Shown here one piece after another: positions 8,113 through 16,453 of a stretch of 64,000 nucleotides of DNA. Position 1 is the stretch's first letter; each line of letters begins with the position of its first letter. Position numbers and translations under genes: made by a program. Source of the DNA: Pseudomonas putida. Lineage in GTDB: Bacteria; Pseudomonadota; Gammaproteobacteria; Pseudomonadales; Pseudomonadaceae. The DNA is taken from NCBI RefSeq assembly GCF_028682635.1, contig NZ_JANHLK010000011.1:1-64000 (forward strand), in the 5' to 3' direction. Below the pieces are notes generated by a model. It was not told the DNA's origin. It saw only the letters and a list, made by a program, of their open reading frames with translations, and did not search any database.

Positions 8113-8898
8113 ATGATTCGTACCCAGACAAACCTGTTGTTGGCGGGCGGTCTTTTGGCCGCCACTCAAGCCATGGCCGGCGATTTGCTGCTGTGGCAAA
8201 CCAACAGCCTGAGCTATCTGTACGGCAAGGATTTCGCGGTCAACCCGTCGATCCAGCAGACGGTGACGTTCGAGCACGCCGACCGCTGGAAGTACGGCGA
8301 CAACTTCATGTTCATCGACAGCACCTACTACAACGGCGAGCAAGACCGCAACAAAGGCGTTCACGCCTATTACGGCGAGTTCAGCCCGCGCCTCTCCCTG
8401 GGCAAGATCCTCGACCGCCGTTTCGAATTCGGCCCGATCAAGGACGTGCTGCTGGCCATGACGTACGAGAACGGCGAAGACGACACCGAGGCCTACCTGA
8501 TCGGCCCCGGTTTCGACCTCGCGATACCGGGTTTCAACTATTTCACCCTGAACTTCTATAACCGCCAGACCGAAGGCTCGCGCCCCGGCGACGATGTCTG
8601 GCAGATCTCACCAGCTTGGTCCTACACCGTTCCATTGGGCAATTCGAGCCTGTTGATCGACGGTTACCTGGACTGGGTGGTGGACAACGACCAGAACGCC
8701 CACGGCACCTATCACGCCAACGTGCACTTCAACCCGCAGATCAAGTACGACCTGGGCAAAACCCTTGGCTGGCGGGAAAAACAGGTGTACGTCGGCGTCG
8801 AATACAGCTACTGGAAAGACAAGTACGGCATCGAAAACAACGGCAACCTCGACACCAATGAAAACACCACCAGCCTGCTGGTGAAGGTGCATTTCTAA
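8113..8898 (+). CDS. Tsx/OmpK-family outer-membrane channel, copy 1
   Basis: 261 residues with an N-terminal signal peptide (MIRTQTNLLLAGGLLAATQAMA, cleavage before GDLLLWQ) and a beta-rich body ending in the outer-membrane C-terminal signature VKVHF (terminal Phe). The family comprises nucleoside-specific Tsx and OmpK-like 12-strand barrels. The frame is open far upstream, but the signal peptide fixes the ATG at 8113, which has AGGGAG about 7 bases before it. A second copy follows at 9274. Position directly after the purine permease suggests an outer-membrane route for purines or urate; that is inference from context only. Confidence 0.88.
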   Translation: MIRTQTNLLLAGGLLAATQAMAGDLLLWQTNSLSYLYGKDFAVNPSIQQTVTFEHADRWKYGDNFMFIDSTYYNGEQDRNKGVHAYYGEFSPRLSLGKILDRRFEFGPIKDVLLAMTYENGEDDTEAYLIGPGFDLAIPGFNYFTLNFYNRQTEGSRPGDDVWQISPAWSYTVPLGNSSLLIDGYLDWVVDNDQNAHGTYHANVHFNPQIKYDLGKTLGWREKQVYVGVEYSYWKDKYGIENNGNLDTNENTTSLLVKVHF

Positions 8899-9273
8899 GA
8901 TGACCCGCAACCGTGCCCCACACCTGTCGTCGGTGCGCCGTTGCGGGGCACTTGAGACCTGGCCGAGGAGTCAGTATTCTCCGCGGCCGCCTGAATCCGC
9001 TTTAAAAAAAAGCCCGGATTTAATTCCTGACCAGAAAGCCAACTTATCCCGGCCCTGGACGGTACCAAGGCATCCCCAAACCACTCTCAATCGACTGTTT
9101 TTGAGCAGCCGAGCGGGAGTTTTTTGGTTTTCTGAAAGCCTTGGCGCAGCTCTTGCTAACAGCACTAAAGCTGACCGAGTGGATGATTTTTTGCAGCTAC
9201 AGAAAAAGGCGCCACACCAGAGCGTCGACCTTAAAAAAATAACGCGGAACCACTACTTTTTGGGAGCAACCGA
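8899..9273. other. Intergenic leader between the tandem channel genes
   Basis: 375 bases with no convincing gene; one frame is open across it but has no ribosome-binding site or recognisable product. GTGCCCC (8913-8919) pairs with GGGGCAC (8945-8951) and may form a terminator-like hairpin without a T tract. The downstream half is A+T rich and probably carries the promoter of the second channel gene, which starts after GGGAGC at about 9262. Confidence 0.5.
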
Positions 9274-10059
9274 ATGAAACGTACGTGCACTAGCCTGATG
9301 CTGGCGGGATCATTGCTGGCGGGGGGTCAGGCCATGGCCGGCGACTTGCTGCAGTGGCAGAACAACAGCCTGACCTATCTGTATGGCAAGGACTTCCAGG
9401 TCAACCCGCGCATCCAGCAGACCGTGACCTTCGAGCACGCCGACGGCTGGAAATACGGCGACAACTTCTTCTTCATCGACAAGATTTTCTACAACGGCAA
9501 GGAAGACTCTTTCGCGGGTGAGAACACCCACTACGGCGAACTCAGTCCGCGCCTGTCGTTCAACAAGATCTTCGACCAGAAGCTGGAGTTCGGCCCGATC
9601 AAGGACGTGCTGCTGGCCATGACCTATGAGTTCGGCGAAGACGACACCGAGTCGTACCTGATCGGCCCGGGTTTCGACCTGGCGATCCCCGGCTTCGACT
9701 ACTTCCAGCTGAACTTCTACAACCGTCACACCGAAGGCGACCGCCCGGGTGACGATGTCTGGCAGATCACTCCGGCCTGGTCCTACACCATCCCGGTGGG
9801 CGACTCGGACGTGCTGATCGACGGCTTCATGGACTGGGTCGTCGACAACGACGTGAACGACAAAGGCGAATACCACGCCAACCTGCACTTCAACCCACAG
9901 GTCAAATACGACCTGGGCAAGGCGCTGAACCTGGGCGCCAAGCAGTTGTACGTCGGTGTCGAGTATGACTACTGGAAAAACAAGTACGGTATCGAAGACA
10001 GCCAGGGCTTCAAGACGGATCAGAGCGTGACCAGCTTCCTGGTCAAGGTGCACTTCTGA
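9274..10059 (+). CDS. Tsx/OmpK-family outer-membrane channel, copy 2
   Basis: 261 residues, same length as the upstream copy, and most positions are identical by eye, including GPIKDVLLAMTYE, LIGPGFDLAIPGF and the C-terminal VKVHF. It has its own signal peptide (MKRTCTSLMLAGSLLAGGQAMA). The differences cluster in short segments likely to be loops, such as residues about 72-83. The pair looks like a tandem duplication that has diverged in specificity or control. Separated from the first copy by 375 bases, so it may have an independent promoter. Function as a purine or nucleoside channel is inferred from family and neighbours. Confidence 0.88.
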   Translation: MKRTCTSLMLAGSLLAGGQAMAGDLLQWQNNSLTYLYGKDFQVNPRIQQTVTFEHADGWKYGDNFFFIDKIFYNGKEDSFAGENTHYGELSPRLSFNKIFDQKLEFGPIKDVLLAMTYEFGEDDTESYLIGPGFDLAIPGFDYFQLNFYNRHTEGDRPGDDVWQITPAWSYTIPVGDSDVLIDGFMDWVVDNDVNDKGEYHANLHFNPQVKYDLGKALNLGAKQLYVGVEYDYWKNKYGIEDSQGFKTDQSVTSFLVKVHF

Positions 10060-10063
10060 TTTA

Positions 10064-10144
10064 AAATCAAAAGATCGCAGGCTCCGCCAGCTCCTACAGG
10101 GAAACGCATTCCAATGTAGGAGCTGCCGCAGGCTGCGATCTTTT
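10064..10144. repeat. REP inverted pair
   Basis: AGATCGCAGGCTCCGCCAGCTCCTACA and the opposing TGTAGGAGCTGCCGCAGGCTGCGATCT flank a short loop between the convergent channel and patatin genes. Confidence 0.85.
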
Positions 10145-10150
10145 GCGTTA

Positions 10151-11305
10151 TCACGCCAACCCCATAAACCGGCAAAGTTCATCGCGCTTGGCCAACGCAT
10201 CCCGCCGCCCCAGATCAATCAATTCGCTGCAATACCCCGCCTCGAACAGCAGATAACTCAACACCCCTGCCCCACTGGTTTTGGTCGCCCCCGGCCCGCG
10301 CAGGAACAGGCGCAGCGCCGCCGGCAATTCCTGGCGATGGCGCGCGGCAATTTCATCGATCGGTTGACTCGGTGAAATCACCAACACCTCTACCGGTGCC
10401 ACGCCAAGCGCACGGGTGGGTGTGCCGTCGGGCAGGAGGTGGCTGAACTGATTCAAACGCCGCAGCAACTCGATGTCGCTTTCCAGGCTGTCGATGAAGG
10501 TACTGTTGAGCATGTGCCCGCCGATCTGCGCCAGGGTCGGTTGTTGCCCGGACCAGGCGCGCTGCAGCGGTTGCTCGGGATCGATGCCCCGCGGGTTGCC
10601 ACTGACCCCCACCACCAGCACTCGACTGGCGCCCAGGTGCAACGCCGGGCTGATGGGAGCCGATTGGCGTACCGCGCCGTCGCCGAAATACTCCTCGCCG
10701 ATTTTCACCGGAGCGAACAGCAGCGGAATGGCCGAACTGGCGAGCAAATGGTCGACGGACAATTGGGTGGGAATGCCGATGCGGCGATGGCGCAACCAGG
10801 CGTCGATGGTGCCGCCGCCCTGGTAGAACGTGACGGCCTGGCCGGACTCATAGCCGAAGGCCGTGACGGCAACCGCGTGCAACTGTTTTTGGGCAATGGC
10901 TTCGGCGATACCGTTCATCGGTAATTTGTCGTCGAGCAACCCGCGCAACGGCGAGCTGTCGAGCAACGCCACCGGCACCTGCGCGCCAAGGCCCAACAAA
11001 CTGTGACTGACGAACCGAGTGGCCTGGCTGATCACGCCCGGCCAGTCGCTGCGCAACACCTGGTGACTGCGAAACCCCTGCCAGAATGCTGTCAGGCGCT
11101 CGATGGCCGCGCGAAAATCCATCGCCCCGCTGGCCAGGCTGACCGCATTGATAGCCCCGGCGGAGGTGCCGACAATCACCGGAAAAGGATTGTCCGCGCC
11201 CAAGGGCAGCAACTCGGCAATCGCCGCCAGCACACCCACCTGATACGCCGCCCGAGCCCCGCCGCCGGAAAGAATCAACCCTGTGACCGGTTCAGCAGGA
11301 CTCAT
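10151..11305 (-). CDS. Patatin-like phospholipase family protein
   Basis: 384 residues. Predicted serine lipid acyl hydrolase with the patatin catalytic dyad: oxyanion loop SGGGAR at residues 13-18, nucleophile Ser48 in GTSAG, and Asp209 in FGDGA. No signal peptide is evident, so it is probably intracellular. It starts 35 bases after the stop of lpxL on the same strand, which suggests a shared transcript and a role in membrane lipid turnover; the actual substrate is not known. Residues beyond about 290 have no motif that I recognise. Confidence 0.88.
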   Translation of the reverse strand: MSPAEPVTGLILSGGGARAAYQVGVLAAIAELLPLGADNPFPVIVGTSAGAINAVSLASGAMDFRAAIERLTAFWQGFRSHQVLRSDWPGVISQATRFVSHSLLGLGAQVPVALLDSSPLRGLLDDKLPMNGIAEAIAQKQLHAVAVTAFGYESGQAVTFYQGGGTIDAWLRHRRIGIPTQLSVDHLLASSAIPLLFAPVKIGEEYFGDGAVRQSAPISPALHLGASRVLVVGVSGNPRGIDPEQPLQRAWSGQQPTLAQIGGHMLNSTFIDSLESDIELLRRLNQFSHLLPDGTPTRALGVAPVEVLVISPSQPIDEIAARHRQELPAALRLFLRGPGATKTSGAGVLSYLLFEAGYCSELIDLGRRDALAKRDELCRFMGLA

Positions 11306-11340
11306 CGCAACGCTCCATGGTGCAGGTCGAGATCGGCCGT

Positions 11341-12273
11341 TCAGCCGCGTTTTGCGTACAACTTCGGTTCACCGGGCGGCCGGCTCTTGAAACGGCGATG
11401 GGCCCAGAGGTATTGCTCCGGGCAGTCACGCAAGACGCCTTCGATCCACTGGTTGATGCGCAGGCAGTCCGCTTCCTCGGTTTCACCTGGGAAGCCTTCG
11501 AGCGGCGGGTGAATCACCAGGCGATAACCACTGCCGTCCGCCAGGCGTTCCTGGGTGAACGGCACCACCAGCGCCTTGCCGAGTCGCGCGAACTTGCTGG
11601 TGGCGGTGACGGTGGCGGCCTGGATGCCGAACAACGGCACGAAAATGCTTTGCTTGGCGCCATAATCCTGGTCCGGTGCGTACCAGATCGCCCGGCCGGC
11701 ACGCAGCAACTTGAGCATGCCGCGCACGTCCTCGCGCTCCACCGCCAGCGAATCGAGGTTGTGCCGCTCGCGACCGCGACGCTGCACATAGTCGAACAGC
11801 GGGTTCTTGTGTTCGCGGTACATGCCGTCGATGGTGTGCTGCTGGCCGAGCAGCGCGGCACCGATTTCCAGCGTGGTGAAGTGCACGGCCATCAGGATCA
11901 CGCCCTTGCCGTCACGCTGGGCATTCTTCAGGTGCTCCAGGCCTTCGATATGGGCCAGTTTCGCCAGCCGCTCACGCGACCACCACCAGCTCATCGCCAT
12001 TTCAAAGAAGGCGATACCGGTGGAAGCGAAGTTTTCCTTGAGCAGACGCTTGCGCTCGGCCGCGGATTTTTCCGGGAAGCACAGCTCGAGATTGCGCTTG
12101 GCAATGCGCCGCCGGTCGGCCGCTGCCCGATACATCAGGGCGCCCAGGACCCGGCCGATCCACAGCAATGCAGGGTACGGCAGCTGGACAATCAGCCATA
12201 ACAGCCCCAGGCCGCACCAGAGCGGCCAGAAACGCGGCATCAGAAAGGTTGTTCGAAAACGCGGGCGATCCAT
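11341..12273 (-). CDS. lpxL: Lipid A biosynthesis lauroyl acyltransferase
   Basis: 310 residues. Inner-membrane enzyme that adds a secondary laurate-type acyl chain to the Kdo2-lipid A precursor (also called htrB). A single N-terminal membrane anchor (residues about 15-45) precedes the LPLAT domain, with the H-X4-E catalytic motif HFTTLE at residues 131-136. I start at MDRPRFRTTF because this matches LpxL proteins; the frame is open upstream but antisense to minC. Divergent from minC, as in other pseudomonads. Confidence 0.92.
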   Translation of the reverse strand: MDRPRFRTTFLMPRFWPLWCGLGLLWLIVQLPYPALLWIGRVLGALMYRAAADRRRIAKRNLELCFPEKSAAERKRLLKENFASTGIAFFEMAMSWWWSRERLAKLAHIEGLEHLKNAQRDGKGVILMAVHFTTLEIGAALLGQQHTIDGMYREHKNPLFDYVQRRGRERHNLDSLAVEREDVRGMLKLLRAGRAIWYAPDQDYGAKQSIFVPLFGIQAATVTATSKFARLGKALVVPFTQERLADGSGYRLVIHPPLEGFPGETEEADCLRINQWIEGVLRDCPEQYLWAHRRFKSRPPGEPKLYAKRG

Positions 12274-12391
12274 TAAAGGTTCCGAAAAGACGATGGCCGC
12301 GCATTCTACATCGTTCGACCCGGCTTGCGGCTCGCCGGCGTTCTCGTTATAAGTCTGGGCACTTTTAGTGACAAGTCGTTGTATGCCGAAC

Positions 12392-13129
12392 ATGAGCCAA
12401 ACCGAACCGCTAGACCAAGATCCCGTGTTCCAGCTGAAGGGCAGCATGCTCGCCATTACCGTGCTGGAACTGGCCCGTAATGACCTTGAAGGCCTCGATC
12501 GGCAACTGGCCGCCAAGGTTGCCCAGGCGCCGAACTTCTTCAGCAACGCGCCGTTGGTCCTGGCCCTGGACAAGCTCCCGGCCAACGGCGGCGCCGTCGA
12601 TCTGCCCGGCCTGATGCGCGTTTGCCGCCAGCATGGCCTGCGTACCCTGGCGATCCGCGCCAGCCGCATCGAAGACATCGCGGCCGCCATCGCGGTCGAC
12701 CTGCCGGTGCTGCCGCCATCCGGAGCCCGTGAACGGGCGCTGGACCTGAACGAAGGCGTCGTGGCGAAAAAGCCGGAAAAACCCGCGGAACCGAGCATCA
12801 AGCCGACGAAAATCATCACTTCGCCAGTACGTGGTGGCCAGCAGATCTATGCCCAGGGCAGCGACCTGGTGGTGATCTCCTCGGTCAGCCCGGGGGCGGA
12901 ACTTCTCGCCGATGGGAACATCCATGTATACGGCCCGATGCGCGGTCGTGTGCTGGCCGGCGTCAAAGGCGACACCAAGGCACGGATTTTCTGCCAGCAA
13001 ATGAGCGCTGAACTGATCTCCATCGCCGGTCACTACAAGGTTTCCGAAGATCTGCGCCGCGACCCGTTGTGGGGTTCGGGCGTGCAGGTCAGCCTGTCAG
13101 GCGACGTGTTGAACATCATTCGGCTTTAA
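12392..13129 (+). CDS. minC: Septum site-determining protein MinC
   Basis: 245 residues. Division inhibitor that blocks FtsZ assembly away from midcell, activated and delivered to the membrane by MinD. The N-terminal FtsZ-inhibiting domain runs to about residue 110, then a proline-rich linker, then the C-terminal beta-helical domain (from about 140, with [15 protein letters not shown]) that binds MinD. The ATG at 12392 gives the family N terminus [17 protein letters not shown]; alternative starts at 12368 (GTG) and 12383 (ATG) lack better ribosome-binding sites. Followed after 200 bases by minD. Confidence 0.93.
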   Translation: MSQTEPLDQDPVFQLKGSMLAITVLELARNDLEGLDRQLAAKVAQAPNFFSNAPLVLALDKLPANGGAVDLPGLMRVCRQHGLRTLAIRASRIEDIAAAIAVDLPVLPPSGARERALDLNEGVVAKKPEKPAEPSIKPTKIITSPVRGGQQIYAQGSDLVVISSVSPGAELLADGNIHVYGPMRGRVLAGVKGDTKARIFCQQMSAELISIAGHYKVSEDLRRDPLWGSGVQVSLSGDVLNIIRL

Positions 13130-13210
13130 CGGATACTGCCGCATTTTCCAAGCATCTCTAAAACGTAGCGAAAACGGCTCAAACGAAGTAGGAAAACGGC
13201 TACAAACAGT

Positions 13211-13227
13211 GTTTACCGGGGGTAAAC
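13211..13227. promoter_or_regulatory. Palindrome GTTTACC-N3-GGTAAAC upstream of minD
   Basis: Perfect 7-bp arms around GGG in the 200-base minC-minD gap. It could be an operator or an RNA hairpin. No T tract follows, so a classical terminator is unlikely. Confidence 0.4.
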
Positions 13228-13329
13228 GCCATTTGCGGCCCATTCCAGCCAAGGCTGTCCAACTGCTGTAGTTTTTCAAGAGATGTTTTTCAGGGGCTAA
13301 AAGTCCTTTTTCCTTAGGGGTGAAACACC

Positions 13330-14142
13330 TTGGCCAAGATTCTCGTGGTTACATCCGGCAAGGGTGGTGTGGGTAAGACCACCACCAGCGCCGCTATCGG
13401 TACCGGCCTCGCTCTGCGCGGTCACAAAACAGTCATCGTCGACTTCGACGTCGGTTTGCGTAACCTCGACCTGATCATGGGTTGCGAGCGCCGCGTGGTG
13501 TATGACTTCGTCAACGTGGTCAATGGCGAAGCCAACCTGCAACAGGCCTTGATCAAAGACAAGCGCCTGGAAAACCTCTACGTGCTGGCAGCCAGCCAGA
13601 CCCGCGACAAAGACGCGCTGACCGTCGAAGGCGTGGAAAAAGTCCTGATGCAACTCAAGGAAGACTTCGAGTTCGTGGTCTGCGACTCCCCGGCGGGCAT
13701 CGAAAAAGGCGCCCACCTGGCCATGTACTTCGCTGACGAAGCGATCGTCGTGACCAACCCGGAAGTGTCTTCGGTGCGTGACTCCGACCGCATGCTCGGC
13801 CTGCTGGCCAGCAAGTCGCGCCGTGCCGAACGCGGCGAAGACCCGATCAAGGAACACCTGCTGATTACCCGTTACCATCCAGAGCGCGTGAGCAAGGGTG
13901 AAATGCTCGGCGTCGAAGACGTCAAGGAAATCCTCTCGGTGGCCCTGCTCGGCGTGATCCCTGAATCCCAGGCGGTGCTCAAGGCATCCAACCAGGGCGT
14001 TCCGGTGATTCTCGACGACCAGAGCGATGCCGGCCAGGCCTACAGCGACACCGTAGACCGTCTGCTGGGCAAAACCGTGGAACATCGTTTCCTCGATGTA
14101 CAGAAGAAGGGATTCTTCGAGCGCCTGTTTGGAGGCAATTAA
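13330..14142 (+). CDS. minD: Septum site-determining ATPase MinD
   Basis: 270 residues. ParA-family ATPase that binds the membrane, recruits MinC and is released by MinE, giving pole-to-pole oscillation. The deviant Walker A motif SGKGGVGKTT is at residues 9-18 with Lys11 and Lys16, and the membrane-targeting amphipathic tail FFERLFGGN is at the C terminus. The start is TTG, with AGGGGTGA about 7 bases upstream; no other start gives MAKILVVTSGKGG. minE begins three bases after its stop. Confidence 0.96.
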   Translation: MAKILVVTSGKGGVGKTTTSAAIGTGLALRGHKTVIVDFDVGLRNLDLIMGCERRVVYDFVNVVNGEANLQQALIKDKRLENLYVLAASQTRDKDALTVEGVEKVLMQLKEDFEFVVCDSPAGIEKGAHLAMYFADEAIVVTNPEVSSVRDSDRMLGLLASKSRRAERGEDPIKEHLLITRYHPERVSKGEMLGVEDVKEILSVALLGVIPESQAVLKASNQGVPVILDDQSDAGQAYSDTVDRLLGKTVEHRFLDVQKKGFFERLFGGN

Positions 14143-14145
14143 ACA

Positions 14146-14400
14146 ATGAACCTTTTTGACTTCTTTCGTGCCAACAAAAAGCAAAGCACCGCGTCGGTAG
14201 CGAAAGAGCGTCTACAGATCATCGTGGCGCACGAACGCGGCCAACGCAGTACCCCGGACTACCTGCCGGCCTTGCAGAAGGAACTGGTGGAGGTGATTCG
14301 CAAGTACGTCAATATCGGGTCCGATGACGTGCATGTCGCACTGGAAAGCCAGGGCAGCTGCTCGATTCTGGAACTCAATATCACCCTGCCAGATCGCTGA
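14146..14400 (+). CDS. minE: Cell division topological specificity factor MinE
   Basis: 84 residues, normal length. N-terminal segment ([31 protein letters not shown]) is the MinD-activating and membrane-sensing region; the remaining residues form the dimeric topological domain. GGAGGCAATTAAACA supplies the ribosome-binding site within the minD end. Co-transcribed with minD. Confidence 0.96.
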   Translation: MNLFDFFRANKKQSTASVAKERLQIIVAHERGQRSTPDYLPALQKELVEVIRKYVNIGSDDVHVALESQGSCSILELNITLPDR

Positions 14401-14418
14401 GTCGATCCGGCTGGAGCC

Positions 14419-14465
14419 ACGGCGGTTCAGGCCCATCAGGTATCCTGTTGGGCCTGAACCGCCGT
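14419..14465. terminator. Long hairpin after minE
   Basis: ACGGCGGTTCAGGCCC (14419-14434) is exactly complementary to GGGCCTGAACCGCCGT (14450-14465), and CAGG/CCTG can extend the stem into the loop. A strong GC-rich stem lies in the 89-base minE-rluA gap. The T tract is poor, so it may be a Rho-independent terminator of low efficiency or a processing site. Confidence 0.6.
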
Positions 14466-14489
14466 TGGCGTTTGTTACGAGGCTGTTTG

Positions 14490-15125
14490 ATGCCGCTGTC
14501 CAATATCCACATCATCCATGAGGACGCCGCTGTCCTGGTGGTCAACAAACCCACCCTGTTGCTCTCGGTGCCCGGTCGGGCCGACGACAACAAGGACTGC
14601 CTGATTACCCGCCTGCAGGAAAACGGCTACCCGGAAGCGCGAATCGTCCATCGCCTGGATTGGGAAACGTCCGGCATTATCCTGCTGGCCCGGGATCCCG
14701 ACACGCATCGTGAACTGTCTCGACAATTTCACGACCGCGAAACAGAAAAGGCCTACACCGCCTTGTGCTGGGGTCAGCCGGAGCTCGACAGTGGCAGCAT
14801 CGACCTGCCGCTGCGCTACGACCCACCGACCAAGCCACGCCACGTGGTGGACCATGAATTCGGCAAACACGCCCTGACCTTCTGGCGTGTGCTGGAACGC
14901 TGTGGCGACTGGTGCCGCGTCGAACTCACACCGATCACCGGACGCTCGCACCAATTGCGCGTGCACATGCTGTCGATCGGTCACCCGCTGCTGGGCGACG
15001 GACTCTACGCCCATGAGCAAGCCCTGGCCGCCTGGCCACGACTGTGCCTGCACGCGAGCATGCTCAGCTTCACTCACCCTCAAAGCGGTGAGCGACTGCG
15101 CTTCGAGTGCCCTGCGCCTTTTTGA
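14490..15125 (+). CDS. rluA: RluA-family pseudouridine synthase
   Basis: 211 residues. Converts uridine to pseudouridine in 23S rRNA and some tRNAs. The catalytic motif HRLDWETSG is at residues 54-62 with Asp57 as nucleophile, and RSHQLRVHM near residue 160 is the second family landmark. There is no S4 domain, consistent with the short RluA subclass. The ATG at 14490 has ACGAGG about 8 bases upstream. The gene follows minE, as in other pseudomonads, and ends in a terminator. Confidence 0.92.
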   Translation: MPLSNIHIIHEDAAVLVVNKPTLLLSVPGRADDNKDCLITRLQENGYPEARIVHRLDWETSGIILLARDPDTHRELSRQFHDRETEKAYTALCWGQPELDSGSIDLPLRYDPPTKPRHVVDHEFGKHALTFWRVLERCGDWCRVELTPITGRSHQLRVHMLSIGHPLLGDGLYAHEQALAAWPRLCLHASMLSFTHPQSGERLRFECPAPF

Positions 15126-15143
15126 CAACCCCAAGCCTCGCCT

Positions 15144-15173
15144 GAAAACGCCCTTCGATTGAAGGGCGTTTTC
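15144..15173 (+). terminator. Terminator after rluA
   Basis: GAAAACGCCCTTC-GATT-GAAGGGCGTTTTC, a perfect 13-bp stem with a tail rich in T. Confidence 0.85.
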
Positions 15174-15213
15174 ATTTGTTGTCACATACCCCGTTATAAA
15201 AAGGGGTGAAGCA

Positions 15214-15274
15214 ATGCCGCGAGCCAATACGGTAAACTTGCGTCTCTGTTGCCTGGAGCTACTTATGCGCGAAG
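15214..15274 (+). repeat. 5' leader repeat, copy 1
   Basis: The 61 bases up to and including the first codons of the following gene align without gaps to 16393-16453; I count 51 identities. It includes the ribosome-binding site TGGAGCTACTT and ATGCGCGAAG. See the corresponding copy in front of apeB. Confidence 0.85.
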
Positions 15275-16356
15275 CGCTGACCCCCCTGGAAAAAACACCG
15301 CACCAGTTGCTCTACCTCATCTATGGCAACCAGGATGTCTACCGGCGCGAAGCCAAGTTCAGCATGCTCACCGCCCTGGCACAGCTCAAACGGGGTGAGT
15401 CGCTGTGCATCAGGGTCATGACCGATCGTCCCGAGGATTATGCCGGCTGGCCGGTCGACACCATCGCCCTGGACGAGCAGACCCTGGCCCAATGGCAGGG
15501 CGAAAACGGCTATCACCACCGGCGCAAGGCCTGCGCTATCGCCCAAGGGCTGAAGCTTGCACAGAAGACCCTGTTCGTCGACACCGACACGCTGTTCCTC
15601 GAATCGCCCCATCGCGTCTTCGAACGGATCGGGCCCGGGCGCTACGTCATGGACCGTTTCGAGTACGACTGGAGCTACGTCTGCGAACGCCCCGACTACG
15701 TCAAGCTCGGGCGTTGCCTGCAAGCTCATGGCATCTCCTCCGACAATAGTTTCAAGCTTTACAACAGCGGGCTGTGCGGTGTCACCGACGGCGATACGCC
15801 CCTGCTGGAAAAATCGATCCGCCTGATCGATGAATGGACCCAGGGCTCGTTCGACATCCATACCATCGAGCAGATCGCCCTGTCGTTCGCGATGCGCAAC
15901 CAGCCCGTTCAGGAGGCGAAGAAATTCGTTTATCACTACTTCGCTGAAAAACGCTTCTTCCACGCCATGCAGAAGCATTTTTTCAGCCGTCATGGCGAGC
16001 AATTCCGCCCGGAGCTGCCGGCCCTGTGCACAGAAGTCCCGCGCTGCAAACCCGTGCCCTCACCCTGGCAGCGCCTGCGCATCAAGTGGCAACTGCGCAA
16101 CAAGCACAAGAGCGTGAAAAAGGTCGGTCGCGACCTGCTGTATGGCAGCGCGGCGCCTGATCATCCGTATTACGAAGTGTGCCGCCATGAGTGGTGGGAG
16201 TCCGCCTCCCGGGAAATCCTGCGCTGGGAAGAAGACCAACAGCAAAGGTTCTTCGGCACGGAAAAGGGTCGCTGGCCGAAACACCTGCCCCGGCCGACCA
16301 AGTCTTCGGACGAACAAACCATCATTGCCTATCTGCGCGAGCGGATGAATCATTGA
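15265..16356 (+). CDS. Putative DxD-type glycosyltransferase-like protein
   Basis: 363 residues, no signal peptide or clear membrane segment. Residues about 12-60 look like the start of a nucleotide-sugar transferase fold (YLIYGNQDVYRREAKFS). Residues 103-108 hold LFVDTDT, a hydrophobic strand ending in a DTD (106-108) typical of metal-binding DxD motifs, and FKLYNSGLCGV near residue 175 resembles the acceptor-side stretch of GT-A proteins. The tail from about 275 is basic and then acidic. The start at 15265 is set by GGAG 8 bases upstream. Its leader is a near copy of the apeB leader, pointing to insertion or duplication at this spot. Substrate unknown; family assignment is tentative. Confidence 0.65.
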   Translation: MREALTPLEKTPHQLLYLIYGNQDVYRREAKFSMLTALAQLKRGESLCIRVMTDRPEDYAGWPVDTIALDEQTLAQWQGENGYHHRRKACAIAQGLKLAQKTLFVDTDTLFLESPHRVFERIGPGRYVMDRFEYDWSYVCERPDYVKLGRCLQAHGISSDNSFKLYNSGLCGVTDGDTPLLEKSIRLIDEWTQGSFDIHTIEQIALSFAMRNQPVQEAKKFVYHYFAEKRFFHAMQKHFFSRHGEQFRPELPALCTEVPRCKPVPSPWQRLRIKWQLRNKHKSVKKVGRDLLYGSAAPDHPYYEVCRHEWWESASREILRWEEDQQQRFFGTEKGRWPKHLPRPTKSSDEQTIIAYLRERMNH

Positions 16357-16392
16357 CGGCTTGGCGGGCTCGGCGCTGAAAGCTCTTGTCCA

Positions 16393-16453
16393 ATGCATCG
16401 GGCCAATACGTTAAACTGGCGCCATTGCTGTCTGGAGCTACTTATGCGCGAAG
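16393..16453 (+). repeat. 5' leader repeat, copy 2 (apeB leader)
   Basis: Ungapped partner of 15214-15274. The segment CCAATACG-TAAACT and the ribosome-binding site TGGAGCTACTT are nearly invariant. It is probably the original apeB leader. Confidence 0.85.

Noticed and set aside
8900..9277. 125-residue frame between the two channel genes
   Set aside because: No ribosome-binding site or family match; it ends inside the start of the second channel gene.
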